A stretch of 64,000 nucleotides of DNA from Blautia hydrogenotrophica DSM 10507 (lineage in GTDB: Bacteria > Bacillota > Clostridia > Lachnospirales > Lachnospiraceae): contig NZ_CP136423.1 in assembly GCF_034356035.1 (NCBI RefSeq), positions 2,604,001 to 2,668,000 on the forward strand, written 5' to 3'. Within the stretch, counting starts at the first letter, position 1. The number at the start of each line of letters is the position of its first letter. Below the pieces are notes generated by a model. It saw only the letters and a program-made list of their open reading frames with translations, searched no databases and had not been told where the DNA came from. The translations under genes and the position numbers were made by a program. Of the stretch, positions 24,808 to 31,926 are shown piece by piece.

Positions 24808-25407
24808 TCATGCGCCTACTCTGGTAGTGTCCTTAAATACGTAGCTTGCTAATTCCTGTTGTTCCGTTGATACTGTCACCTCTCCCCGGGCTCCGGTTCC
24901 GTTGATACCAAATGTCAATGAACACTCTACAAAATCTTCTGCGGAAGAAGTCTTCTCAAACTCCGTCAGATATCCCTGAAAATACATGCCCTTAAATTTG
25001 TTGTCTTCTTCCTCCACCGGTTCCGCAAGATTCGCTTCCCAGATTTCAATTAATTCATCTGCATCCATGGCATTTTCCAAAGAATCCAGCATTGTATCAC
25101 CTTTGGCCAAAATTGATGTCGCTGTGATCTCCACTTCAGCTGCTCCCGGCGTCCGAATACTCCCATCTTTGGTCGCTGTAGAATCGGCATCCTTGCTCTT
25201 TGTCCGGCCATTTTCTGTTGTAAACGCAAGCAGAGTTCCATCCTTTGTACTCGCATCTTTTGCAATTCTATATAAATAGACAATTTTAGTTCCCTGTACA
25301 GCTTCTTTATTTCCACTGCCTGCAAAAACTTGTAAAGGCAAAGCAGAAAACCGCGGAACCTGGTAATGTTTAGTCATTCTTTTTTTCATTTCACTCATCA
25401 AAATCAC
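24808..25407 (-). CDS. Major tail tube protein
   Basis: The 199-residue protein resembles the TP901-1-type major tail proteins: 'FSALPLQVFAGSGNKE' near the start, 'YLYRIAKDASTKDGTLLAFT', 'LIEIWEANLAEPVEEEDNKF' and 'YFQGYLTEFEKTSSAEDFVE'. It forms the hexameric rings of the tail tube. The GTG at 25407 is preferred because AGGAGG lies 5 bases upstream; the ATG nine bases later is too far. Position between the tail terminator and chaperone genes supports the call. Confidence 0.85.
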   Translation of the reverse strand: MILMSEMKKRMTKHYQVPRFSALPLQVFAGSGNKEAVQGTKIVYLYRIAKDASTKDGTLLAFTTENGRTKSKDADSTATKDGSIRTPGAAEVEITATSILAKGDTMLDSLENAMDADELIEIWEANLAEPVEEEDNKFKGMYFQGYLTEFEKTSSAEDFVECSLTFGINGTGARGEVTVSTEQQELASYVFKDTTRVGA

Positions 25408-25456
25408 CTAAACCTCCTAATATATAAGCATAGGGTTTCCATACCCTGTTTAGAAA

Positions 25457-25840
25457 TTACGAAAATTTAAACTCCAATTCCAACAAACCATGCAAAAGTG
25501 GAATCTTTGTCGTGTTATCCGGCAGAATTCTCTGGTTCATATTCCGTACATCCCATGCAAAATTTTCCGTGTGTTCCAAGCCATAGCAGACCCTCTTGAT
25601 ATCCAGCAATATCCCAGATAAAGCTCCCCGTTGCTTCGGATTGTTATGCCAAACGTGGATGGTTTGGTACACACTCCCAAACACAGCTGACTTGTTCGGG
25701 TCATCCGTCTGTTGGCTGTCCGCCAGATAAATAAAAGGATACGGCGTGTCCTCCGGCGGGAGGAATGTATCATACACGTCATATCCTTTATTTCTCAAAT
25801 TTAATAACAGCTCTGTGAAGAGCTCCTGCTGTGGATCCAT
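25457..25840 (-). CDS. Tail terminator protein
   Basis: The 127-residue protein has 'GYDVYDTFLPPEDTPYPFIY' near residue 18 and 'TIHVWHNNPKQRGALSGIL' near residue 60, as in gp17-like minor tail/terminator proteins of SPP1- and HK97-like phages. It caps the tail tube and joins it to the head. It lies directly upstream of the major tail gene and 4 bases after the HK97 gp10-like gene. Confidence 0.78.
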   Translation of the reverse strand: MDPQQELFTELLLNLRNKGYDVYDTFLPPEDTPYPFIYLADSQQTDDPNKSAVFGSVYQTIHVWHNNPKQRGALSGILLDIKRVCYGLEHTENFAWDVRNMNQRILPDNTTKIPLLHGLLELEFKFS

Positions 25841-25844
25841 CTCA

Positions 25845-26180
25845 TCACCTCGTCAGCTTTTTCATGTCCTTTTTAAACTTTTCTCTCTGCTCTTCAAAAG
25901 CAGGTTTTAAGTAGGGCTGTGCTTCCATGAGTCGGGTGCCAAATTCAACATACGGCGCGTATTCTGCTGTTGGCTCTACCTGGGCATTCATGCCGCCGTT
26001 TGTTATCTCCAGACTAATACTACGCTTCAATGTTCCGGTATCTACTGGGGCATTTCTCTGAGCTTTTTCTTCCATTTCTGCTCCATTATGACGGACCACC
26101 CGTTCCACATCATCCATACTGACATTATTTTTCAGTTTCTTCTGAAGCTTTTCCATACCGATAATCTTAATCTCGCCCAT
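25845..26180 (-). CDS. HK97 gp10-like neck/tail protein
   Basis: The 111-residue protein has the HK97 gp10 pattern: 'VRHNGAEMEEKAQRNAPVDT' then 'GTLKRSISLE', with 'EYAPYVEFGTRLMEAQPYLK' near the end. Members act at the head-tail interface or in tail completion. The ATG at 26180 overlaps the stop codon of the preceding gene (TGATG) and has GGAGG at 7 bases. Confidence 0.85.
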   Translation of the reverse strand: MGEIKIIGMEKLQKKLKNNVSMDDVERVVRHNGAEMEEKAQRNAPVDTGTLKRSISLEITNGGMNAQVEPTAEYAPYVEFGTRLMEAQPYLKPAFEEQREKFKKDMKKLTR

Positions 26181-26482
26181 CACTGTACCTCCGAAAGCAC
26201 AAGTACCTGTTTCGTCCGCAACTTCCTAATAAAATCCACCGTGTATAGTTTTTCTCCGATACGAATCCGGTCAAAAGGTTCGCAGATATGATTTTGAACT
26301 TGGACCGTTAAACTTCCTTGCCTGAGATTTCCATAAACCAATTTGAGCATTTCCGTCTGTGTTTCAGAAACCAATGCAAAACATGTATTTTCTTCAATTT
26401 CATCTTCTGCGTAATTGCCAGTCTGCGGATTATATTCTCCCTGAAAAACCTTCTGAAAATGAATAGGCACGTCATATCTCAA
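26180..26482 (-). CDS. Head closure / head-tail adaptor protein
   Basis: The 100-residue beta-rich protein starts 'MRYDVPIHFQKVFQGEYNPQ' and has 'IRIGEKLYTVDFIRKLRTKQ' near the end. It fits the phage head-tail adaptor (SPP1 gp16-like) family by length, strand pattern and place. It overlaps the connector gene upstream by 4 bases and the gp10-like gene by 1. It would seal the portal after packaging. Confidence 0.72.
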   Translation of the reverse strand: MRYDVPIHFQKVFQGEYNPQTGNYAEDEIEENTCFALVSETQTEMLKLVYGNLRQGSLTVQVQNHICEPFDRIRIGEKLYTVDFIRKLRTKQVLVLSEVQ

Positions 26483-26805
26483 AGAAATCTCACCTTTCCT
26501 CTTACCACATCCTTCTGCGTATCTAAATAAGCCTGGATATCTGTTCTGTAATTTGCAAAATCATCCTCCGCGAAAGATAAGCTTTCTCCTTCAACTGTAT
26601 GAGAAGAAAGCCCTTCCGAACCGATTTTATTAAACCGAATAACAGACACATCCACAAGAATATACTCCATCTGAGGGGGCACTTCAATTCCACCCAGCAA
26701 TAGTTTCAGCCGGTTTTTGGCCGCGTCCAGAATAATGTTGAGTTTCTCGTCAAGTAAATGTTCTTCCACAGGAAGTCCCAATAAAATCTTAATCTTTTCC
26801 AGCAT
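26479..26805 (-). CDS. Head-tail connector protein (gp6/gp15-like)
   Basis: The 108-residue helical protein starts 'MLEKIKILLGLPVEEHLLDE' and contains 'ILDAAKNRLKLLLGG' and 'ILVDVSVIRFNKIGSEGLSS'. This is the pattern of the phage Gp6-like head-tail connector family. It forms the ring below the portal. Gene order (capsid, decoration candidate, connector, closure) agrees. Confidence 0.85.
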   Translation of the reverse strand: MLEKIKILLGLPVEEHLLDEKLNIILDAAKNRLKLLLGGIEVPPQMEYILVDVSVIRFNKIGSEGLSSHTVEGESLSFAEDDFANYRTDIQAYLDTQKDVVRGKVRFL

Positions 26806-26818
26806 GAGGAATCACCTC

Positions 26819-27175
26819 TTATTTCGTAAATACTACCTTAGCAAAATTGAAGATTACTACCGACTCATCATCCACCAGCACTTCAAAAGTATCCGATGAC
26901 GTCACCCGGAACACATTATCAGCCTCCCATGGAATATTCTCTTTAGAGGCTGCCCCGTTCTTTTTGAATGTCATGTTCGTTCCGGACTTTGTCAAATGGA
27001 ATGGGAAGAAATACCCTTCCTGTTCTTCCGGATCCGCTTCATTAAACCCTGTATATCCTGTTACATGTTTCATAGTACCAGTTACGGTGCCATCTTCATA
27101 CACTTTTACATCGCCCCCAATAAGAGAAGAAATCCTCTTACCGTACAGGGTCTGACCTTGGGACGGAATAGTCAA
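26819..27175 (-). CDS. Phage head protein, possible capsid decoration protein
   Basis: The 118-residue protein has a basic N-terminal strand (GKRISSLIGGDVKVYEDGTV) and 'GTMKHVTGYTGFNEADPEEQ', followed by further strands to the C-terminus ('DTFEVLVDDESVVIFNFAKV'). It lies between the major capsid and connector genes. In many siphophages this slot codes for a head decoration or fibre protein. I do not recognise a defined family, so the role is positional inference. Confidence 0.55.
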   Translation of the reverse strand: MTIPSQGQTLYGKRISSLIGGDVKVYEDGTVTGTMKHVTGYTGFNEADPEEQEGYFFPFHLTKSGTNMTFKKNGAASKENIPWEADNVFRVTSSDTFEVLVDDESVVIFNFAKVVFTK

Positions 27176-27189
27176 AATGTCAGACCCGA

Positions 27190-28083
27190 TTATTCCCCCG
27201 AGATTGTACCTACAAATACGCCATCCTGGAATTCTGGAAAGAATTTCACGCAGGACATCAGCAGGGTATCGACGGTTGCATTGCCCGTCTTTGTGGAATG
27301 CGTCATACCAACAAGGCCGGTAGTATCTGCGGTCAGATTGAAAGTCTGTGCCACATCACCGGACATCGGTACATATGCGCCTCGCAAATTTTCTTTTGCA
27401 GTGGCAATCGGTTTTTTTGCCTCTACCTGCGGGGATACAATCGCCGTACCCAGTCCAAGGAAGTTTTCGATATAAGTAAAACCAAAGGCAGTCTGCATGG
27501 TAATCTGCGCAGTGCCAAGATAATCCGCCACATCCTGCGGATTGACGAAGTATACCGGGCTGACGTCCTCGTCTTCATAATATTTCTGAAGCTTGGCCCA
27601 CAGATTTGCCAAACAGATCTGCAGGTTTGTTCCTGCCGCAGTTCCTGTACCAGCTTTCAGAACCGTATAGAGAGAACCTTTGATTCCTTTTTGTACTTTC
27701 TGAATTAGTTTTTCATCGCTCTGATTAATTGCGATATCACGGCCCACCTTCTGGATTGCTTCTGCTGTTGTATTCCTGCGGTACTTATCCAGATCCAGCG
27801 TAATAGTGTCCGCCAGTTCTCTTTTTACGTGGGTAAGATCAATATCTTCACCTTCTCCTACCTGAGCAGCCAGTTCGCCAACGGTCCATTTATAGATTTT
27901 AATATCCGTTCCAGCAGCCATCGGGATCAGATCAGTGATTCCCAAAAGCTGCTGTAACTCCACAATATTCTGGGCAATCCGGCTGGTAAAGTCCACGGAA
28001 ATCGCAGGAGTAAGGTCCGCCGCAACTGTCGTTCCTGTTTCTGCTGCAAATAACTGCAACTCTCTAAATACTTTATTCTTCAT
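27190..28083 (-). CDS. Major capsid protein
   Basis: The 297-residue protein follows the scaffold gene and fits phage major capsid proteins of the HK97 fold: an E-loop-like region 'YKWTVGELAAQVGEGEDIDL', then 'ITLDLDKYRRNTTAEAIQKV' and 'VYFVNPQDVADYLGTAQITM'. Its N-terminus reads MKNKVFRELQLFA, nearly the same as that of the scaffold. LQLFA matches the motif cut by Prp proteases, and a Prp-like gene lies two genes upstream, so cleavage after Ala13 is predicted. Confidence 0.88.
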   Translation of the reverse strand: MKNKVFRELQLFAAETGTTVAADLTPAISVDFTSRIAQNIVELQQLLGITDLIPMAAGTDIKIYKWTVGELAAQVGEGEDIDLTHVKRELADTITLDLDKYRRNTTAEAIQKVGRDIAINQSDEKLIQKVQKGIKGSLYTVLKAGTGTAAGTNLQICLANLWAKLQKYYEDEDVSPVYFVNPQDVADYLGTAQITMQTAFGFTYIENFLGLGTAIVSPQVEAKKPIATAKENLRGAYVPMSGDVAQTFNLTADTTGLVGMTHSTKTGNATVDTLLMSCVKFFPEFQDGVFVGTISGE

Positions 28084-28095
28084 GTCATACCTCCA

Positions 28096-28722
28096 TTATT
28101 TGAATAGGTGCATATTCTCCTGAATCAATCTCTGGCGTTCAGTCCGGTCTTTTACTTTCATGATCTGCTCCTTTGTCAATCCAGATGCCCCTCCGGTCTT
28201 CGGTGATTCACCCTTCAGTGCATCCTTAACAGATTTATTTACCGCACTCTCAAACAAGAAAATGAAATTTTCAACCGACTTTTTGGTCTTGTCCGCATCC
28301 TCGGAAACTAGGACACTCAAAAGATCATCTCCTATGTTGATGTTCTTCTCACTCAGCATCGCTCTGGCTGACTTTGTCATCTCAGAAACCGCCTCTTTGC
28401 GGAGAAGTTCCTGTACCTGCTCCTGAAGTTTCTTGTTCTCATGTTCCGCTCTTTCCTGAGCGTTCATTTCCGTCAAACGCCTAGCCTCGTCAAGTTCTTT
28501 CTGATGCTTCTCCATCATCCGGGCAAACTTTTTATCAAAGATGCGATCAAGGTCCTCGTCTGTATACTTCGGTACGGGTTTGGGATCCGGATTGCCTTTC
28601 GGATCAACCTCAATTGTTTTAGGGTCTCCCGGCTTCGGATCTCTAGAATCATCTAGATTCGGATTTACAGGTGCAGGATCGTCTGCAAACAACTGTAACG
28701 CCATAAAGTTTTTATTTTTCAT
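28096..28722 (-). CDS. Capsid scaffolding protein (DUF4355 family)
   Basis: The 208-residue protein has a Pro/Asp-rich segment (about 14-50), a long coiled coil ('DKKFARMMEKHQKELDEARR', 'LQEQVQELLRKEAVSEMTKS') and a basic helical C-terminus ('QIMKVKDRTERQRLIQEN'). This is the scaffold form. It would guide procapsid assembly and then leave. The N-terminus MKNKNFMALQLFA matches that of the capsid protein, again with LQLFA, so the local Prp-like protease may trim it after residue 13. Confidence 0.87.
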   Translation of the reverse strand: MKNKNFMALQLFADDPAPVNPNLDDSRDPKPGDPKTIEVDPKGNPDPKPVPKYTDEDLDRIFDKKFARMMEKHQKELDEARRLTEMNAQERAEHENKKLQEQVQELLRKEAVSEMTKSARAMLSEKNINIGDDLLSVLVSEDADKTKKSVENFIFLFESAVNKSVKDALKGESPKTGGASGLTKEQIMKVKDRTERQRLIQENMHLFK

Positions 28723-28725
28723 AAC

Positions 28726-28821
28726 TCACTGTACCTCCATAGTTTTAAGTGTCAATGCTTCACTTCTCCGTAGCTTATAGCTTCCACGCCTGGCTTTTCC
28801 ATAAAGTTTATTGACCTTCAT
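28726..28821 (-). CDS. Possible 31-residue basic peptide
   Basis: A short frame begins MKVNKLYGKARRGSYKLRR and ends ...KTMEVQ just before the scaffold start. It is strongly basic in its first two thirds. The upstream ribosome site is poor (ACCAGG), so coding is uncertain. It fills nearly all of the space between the Prp-like and scaffold genes and could equally be a leader region. Confidence 0.3.
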   Translation of the reverse strand: MKVNKLYGKARRGSYKLRRSEALTLKTMEVQ

Positions 28822-28827
28822 GCCTGG

Positions 28828-29115
28828 TCACACTATCCGGATATAATCCGGAAATTCATCGGCAATCAAACAGACGCCAATGAAAAAGGAATCCACTAGA
28901 AGCTTTCCTGCTTCCGATAGATTCCCGTAATGTATATCAACCCTCCCGGGTGATATTTCATATTTAATTTTATCCTTTGCCAGATCTTCCAGCGACCTGA
29001 TCAGAGTCTGCGTCAGCGCCGTCACACCGGCACAGACAATATCTTTTCCAACCTCTGCGTAATTTGCATGGCCGGAAACTGTAATTCCGCCCTTCCGGAC
29101 ATTTACTGCAATCAA
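28828..29115 (-). CDS. Prp-like cysteine protease (ribosomal-processing protease family), phage-encoded
   Basis: The 95-residue protein matches the Prp/YsxB family. Catalytic His16 lies in 'SGHANYAEVGKDIVCAG' and Cys28 12 residues later, the same spacing as in staphylococcal Prp. In the host Prp removes the N-terminal extension of ribosomal protein L27 at a motif of the LNLQFFA type. Here the gene stands directly upstream of scaffold and capsid genes, both with LQLFA at residues 9-13. It is therefore likely to be the head maturation protease of this phage. A second, host copy would be expected next to rplU-rpmA, outside this window. Confidence 0.85.
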   Translation of the reverse strand: MIAVNVRKGGITVSGHANYAEVGKDIVCAGVTALTQTLIRSLEDLAKDKIKYEISPGRVDIHYGNLSEAGKLLVDSFFIGVCLIADEFPDYIRIV

Positions 29116-29169
29116 TCACACCACTCCTTTACTGCTCCGGTCATTCCCCGCCGATGGGAGATTATTGGA

Positions 29170-29379
29170 TCACCGCCTTCCTACTGATAACCGCTTACCA
29201 TCAAATGATATTGTGTCTCCGATTTTCGCAATCTCCTCACCGATTCTCACCCCTTTCAATGTTTCGGCTCCATCCAAAATATCATATAAAAATTTGATAG
29301 TCCTATAATTTATCCGGGCAGCCAGCCAATCAGGAGCCAGCATGTTCGCATCTTTTGATACGGTATATTGCTTTTTCAT
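29170..29379 (-). CDS. Phage protein of unknown function
   Basis: The 69-residue protein begins 'MKKQYTVSKDANMLAPDWLA' and ends with a short strand pair 'GDTISFDGKRLSVGRR'. It overlaps the upstream metallopeptidase-like gene by 4 bases, so the two are co-translated. It is accessory to the head genes; I see no known motif. Confidence 0.6.
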   Translation of the reverse strand: MKKQYTVSKDANMLAPDWLAARINYRTIKFLYDILDGAETLKGVRIGEEIAKIGDTISFDGKRLSVGRR

Positions 29380-29672
29380 AAATTTTCTCCAAACATCTTC
29401 GGATTATCCTGTAACAGTATGTACAGAGCAGTTCCAAGTTTCTCAACCTGCTTTTCTTTTAGACCTATACAATACATTTCATCCAAACCATGAATGATTT
29501 CATGAAGGAAGGTGGCCTCCTTTTGTTTATCGGAACTGTTGGTATTCAACATAATCTTTTCTGACAGATAATGAATCTGGCCATAAAGCTCTTTGCCGCC
29601 ATCATGTAAATTCTCCTGTTCTTCTACGGTATATTCTTTATACAAAATTTTTACTTTCTCAGGTATATTCAT
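29376..29672 (-). CDS. Small HExxH metallopeptidase-like protein
   Basis: The 98-residue protein starts 'MNIPEKVKILYKEYTVEEQE', has a strand-turn with 'LYGQIHYLSEKIMLNTNSSD' and an intact zinc motif in 'EATFLHEIIHGLDEMY'. A Glu-rich helix after the motif could supply the third ligand. Such small gluzincin-like proteins (related to ImmA/IrrE and to 'phage metallopeptidase domain' proteins) are frequent in Clostridia phages. Substrate is unknown. Confidence 0.65.
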   Translation of the reverse strand: MNIPEKVKILYKEYTVEEQENLHDGGKELYGQIHYLSEKIMLNTNSSDKQKEATFLHEIIHGLDEMYCIGLKEKQVEKLGTALYILLQDNPKMFGENL

Positions 29673-29724
29673 TACTAAAACCTCCTAAAAATGAGCATTA
29701 AAAAACAGCCGTTTCCGACTGGCT

Positions 29725-30057
29725 CTATAATCTCGGTACAATATCTTTAATATCTTTCAATGTTTCTCTTACCTTCTTCATCACCGAATTTTCTTCCAGG
29801 TACTCAACTCCGTCAAAAGTGATGCCTATCTCGTCATAATTCACAATCCGGCCCGTACCTTTTGTCATACGGCACCTAACACCATTGATAAATCCCTTTT
29901 CCTGCATCTGAATAATGATATCCAGCCAATAAGAATATGGGATGCCAAACCTTTCATAGCTAATATCTTCTTTATTGACGTTGACGCCCTGCTTCATACA
30001 TTCATACAATTCTTTCAGGATACAATAAATGATTTTAAACATATCGTCCTTCGCCAT
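29725..30057 (-). CDS. YjcQ-family winged-helix-like protein
   Basis: The 110-residue protein begins 'MAKDDMFKIIYCILKELYEC' and continues with 'ISYERFGIPYSYWLDIIIQM' and 'GITFDGVEYLEENSVMKKVR'. This matches the YjcQ family, small proteins with a winged-helix form found in bacilli and phages. The start at 30057 is chosen because GGAGG stands 8 bases upstream. It lies between the immunity candidate and head genes. Function is not known; it may be a regulator. Confidence 0.7.
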   Translation of the reverse strand: MAKDDMFKIIYCILKELYECMKQGVNVNKEDISYERFGIPYSYWLDIIIQMQEKGFINGVRCRMTKGTGRIVNYDEIGITFDGVEYLEENSVMKKVRETLKDIKDIVPRL

Positions 30058-30107
30058 TGTTCGCACCTCCATGTAAAATACCACCGGCCATTTCTGACTG
30101 GTGGTAG

Positions 30108-30380
30108 CTAAGCTGTTACTTTATATTCTTCCGGAATAACAATATCAACAGCATCTTCGAGAAGTTCAAAGTTTTTATCATTCGGAAGATAAAACAAGTC
30201 TAATTTTCCTGTATTCTTATCTATAGTTATTCCTTGCTTATCGTATATCGTTTCCGATTGTGCGCTTGCGCCATCAAAAAGCCATCTGTCTCCGAGATCC
30301 TTAATTGAGTAAAATCCTATATCACCATATTCTTTTTGAAAATAATTCATAGCCTTTTCACAAGCTGATTTAAACTTCAT
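30108..30380 (-). CDS. Candidate immunity protein for the MuF toxin domain
   Basis: The 90-residue protein begins 'MKFKSACEKAMNYFQKEYGD' and has 'IKDLGDRWLFDGASAQSETI' and 'GITIDKNTGKLDLFYLPNDK'. The alternating strands, acidic surface and small size are like many immunity proteins, with some likeness to the Imm35/YrhB type. It begins right after the stop of the MuF-toxin gene (TAGGATG), exactly where immunity genes are found in MuF polymorphic toxin loci. No close family was recognised, so the assignment rests on context. Confidence 0.55.
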   Translation of the reverse strand: MKFKSACEKAMNYFQKEYGDIGFYSIKDLGDRWLFDGASAQSETIYDKQGITIDKNTGKLDLFYLPNDKNFELLEDAVDIVIPEEYKVTA

Positions 30381-30381
30381 C

Positions 30382-31926
30382 CTAATCACCTACCTCACAA
30401 GCTGTAATCCCTCGATCTGACGGTTCGAGATCGTCGATTCTCCAAAATAAGGTTTTATCATCTTCAACGTATGAAAATATTTTTGATGATATCTTCTCTC
30501 CTGATTGCACGTCATAGAATCGGATCTTTCCATTCACTTTCTCAGCCACAATCACGTGTCCATTCTGTCTGCCTTTCCACGTAACTGCCACTTCTACCCT
30601 CGCTCCGTCTGGCCATTTTTCAGTTACGCTGACAATATCTTCCAATCCGCTTCCTGACGTTGTCCTGACCTCTGCACCTACCCACGCCGCTTCTGGATGG
30701 CGACTTAGGTAATGGTTTTTAGTTGCCGGTCTTGCTATTACGTTATACCCACGTTTTCGCATTTCATAAGCAGATATACAATTCGTGCAATTTGTTTTAT
30801 ATGCTTCATCCCCGGAAAAATAATTGGGATTTACAGAACACAACGAATCGTCCAGACCTTCAACCTGTTTCCATGATCGCGGAATACCTTCATATATGCT
30901 CCTCTTATTTGATTTCATTATACCAGAATCAGAACCTTTTGCAACGGATTTTCGGCTCGATTTCTGCTTGGCTTTCAGTTTATTCCACTCTTCCGTGGTG
31001 CCGCCTTTACTCAGGTAATCCAGCCAAGCCTCGTATTCTGCGCTGTCCTCGTAGCTGGCCACAGAGCAACGACACCTTGGATGCATCGGCGGGGCGTTCG
31101 TTCCTGGCATCATCTTCGCGACCTTAAAATGCTTCTCATTCAACGCCTGACAGATTGGACAGGCTGTTCCAAGCGCGAGGAAGGTGTATTCCTCAAACCC
31201 ATTCCGCTCAAATGATTGCTTCTGCGCTTCCGTCTGCACCCTCGCCAGCTCCGTGATCATCAGCCGCTCTGCGTTGCTCTGGCTCACCCCGAACCGCTTC
31301 CTGAGATGCGATGCCAGCTTCCGTGGATTCTGTCCCTGGATCAGTCCGGTCTGTAGCAGGCTGCTCAGTTCATTTTTAAGCATTCCCTGATACATCCAGA
31401 TCCGGTCTGAATATGTAGCATTGTGGAAGGATGCGTTCACGATCGCATGAGCCGCCTTCGCATTATTCTGAATTGCCTTTCCCAGAATTCCCGCCTGCCG
31501 CTCGAATTCCGACATGGTCCTCTCCGTCAGGATCTCATTGTAATATTTCTGTAGCTCATCGAACCCGGAGACCATCTCAAGGCCGATCTGCGCTTTTAAA
31601 AGCTCCAACCGATTCACCTTCATGGTCAAGTTATAAAGCCGCATCTCCTCATTTGCCTGTGCTGAAAAATCCTTATTCTTGACGTATCGGGCAGCCTTTC
31701 GGCCAAGGGCTTCTATATCAGCTTTTGCGGCACGCTTTTTTGCTTCCGCCATCGTGATGCCTTCTTTGCTGGCATACTTTCCATAAAATCCGTTGATCTC
31801 TTTCTCAATCTCATCAATCATGTTCTGGTAGATCTCCCAGATACGTTTCTGGTACTCAGCTTCATCCTGGATATTATGTTTCCTCTGTTCCGCTTCCCGG
31901 TTCTTCCAATATTCCAGGCTGTTCAT
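30382..31926 (-). CDS. MuF minor head protein with C-terminal papain-like toxin domain
   Basis: The 514-residue protein has three parts. Residues 1-245 are helical SPP1 gp7/Mu gpF-type head morphogenesis. Residues 250-290 carry the zinc site 'ACPICQALNEKHF' ... 'PPMHPRCRCS'. A linker 'EYEAWLDYLSKGGTTEEW' follows. Residues 345-514 form an extra domain with 'NPNYFSG', 'NCTNCISAYEMRKRGYNVIA', 'NGHVIVAEKVNGKIRFYDVQ'. This is the Cys-His-Asp layout (Cys380 or 383, His457, Asp472) of papain-fold toxin 1 (Tox-PL1). Minor head proteins with toxin tails are a known class of phage polymorphic toxins. It overlaps the portal gene by 53 bases. Confidence 0.85.
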   Translation of the reverse strand: MNSLEYWKNREAEQRKHNIQDEAEYQKRIWEIYQNMIDEIEKEINGFYGKYASKEGITMAEAKKRAAKADIEALGRKAARYVKNKDFSAQANEEMRLYNLTMKVNRLELLKAQIGLEMVSGFDELQKYYNEILTERTMSEFERQAGILGKAIQNNAKAAHAIVNASFHNATYSDRIWMYQGMLKNELSSLLQTGLIQGQNPRKLASHLRKRFGVSQSNAERLMITELARVQTEAQKQSFERNGFEEYTFLALGTACPICQALNEKHFKVAKMMPGTNAPPMHPRCRCSVASYEDSAEYEAWLDYLSKGGTTEEWNKLKAKQKSSRKSVAKGSDSGIMKSNKRSIYEGIPRSWKQVEGLDDSLCSVNPNYFSGDEAYKTNCTNCISAYEMRKRGYNVIARPATKNHYLSRHPEAAWVGAEVRTTSGSGLEDIVSVTEKWPDGARVEVAVTWKGRQNGHVIVAEKVNGKIRFYDVQSGEKISSKIFSYVEDDKTLFWRIDDLEPSDRGITACEVGD

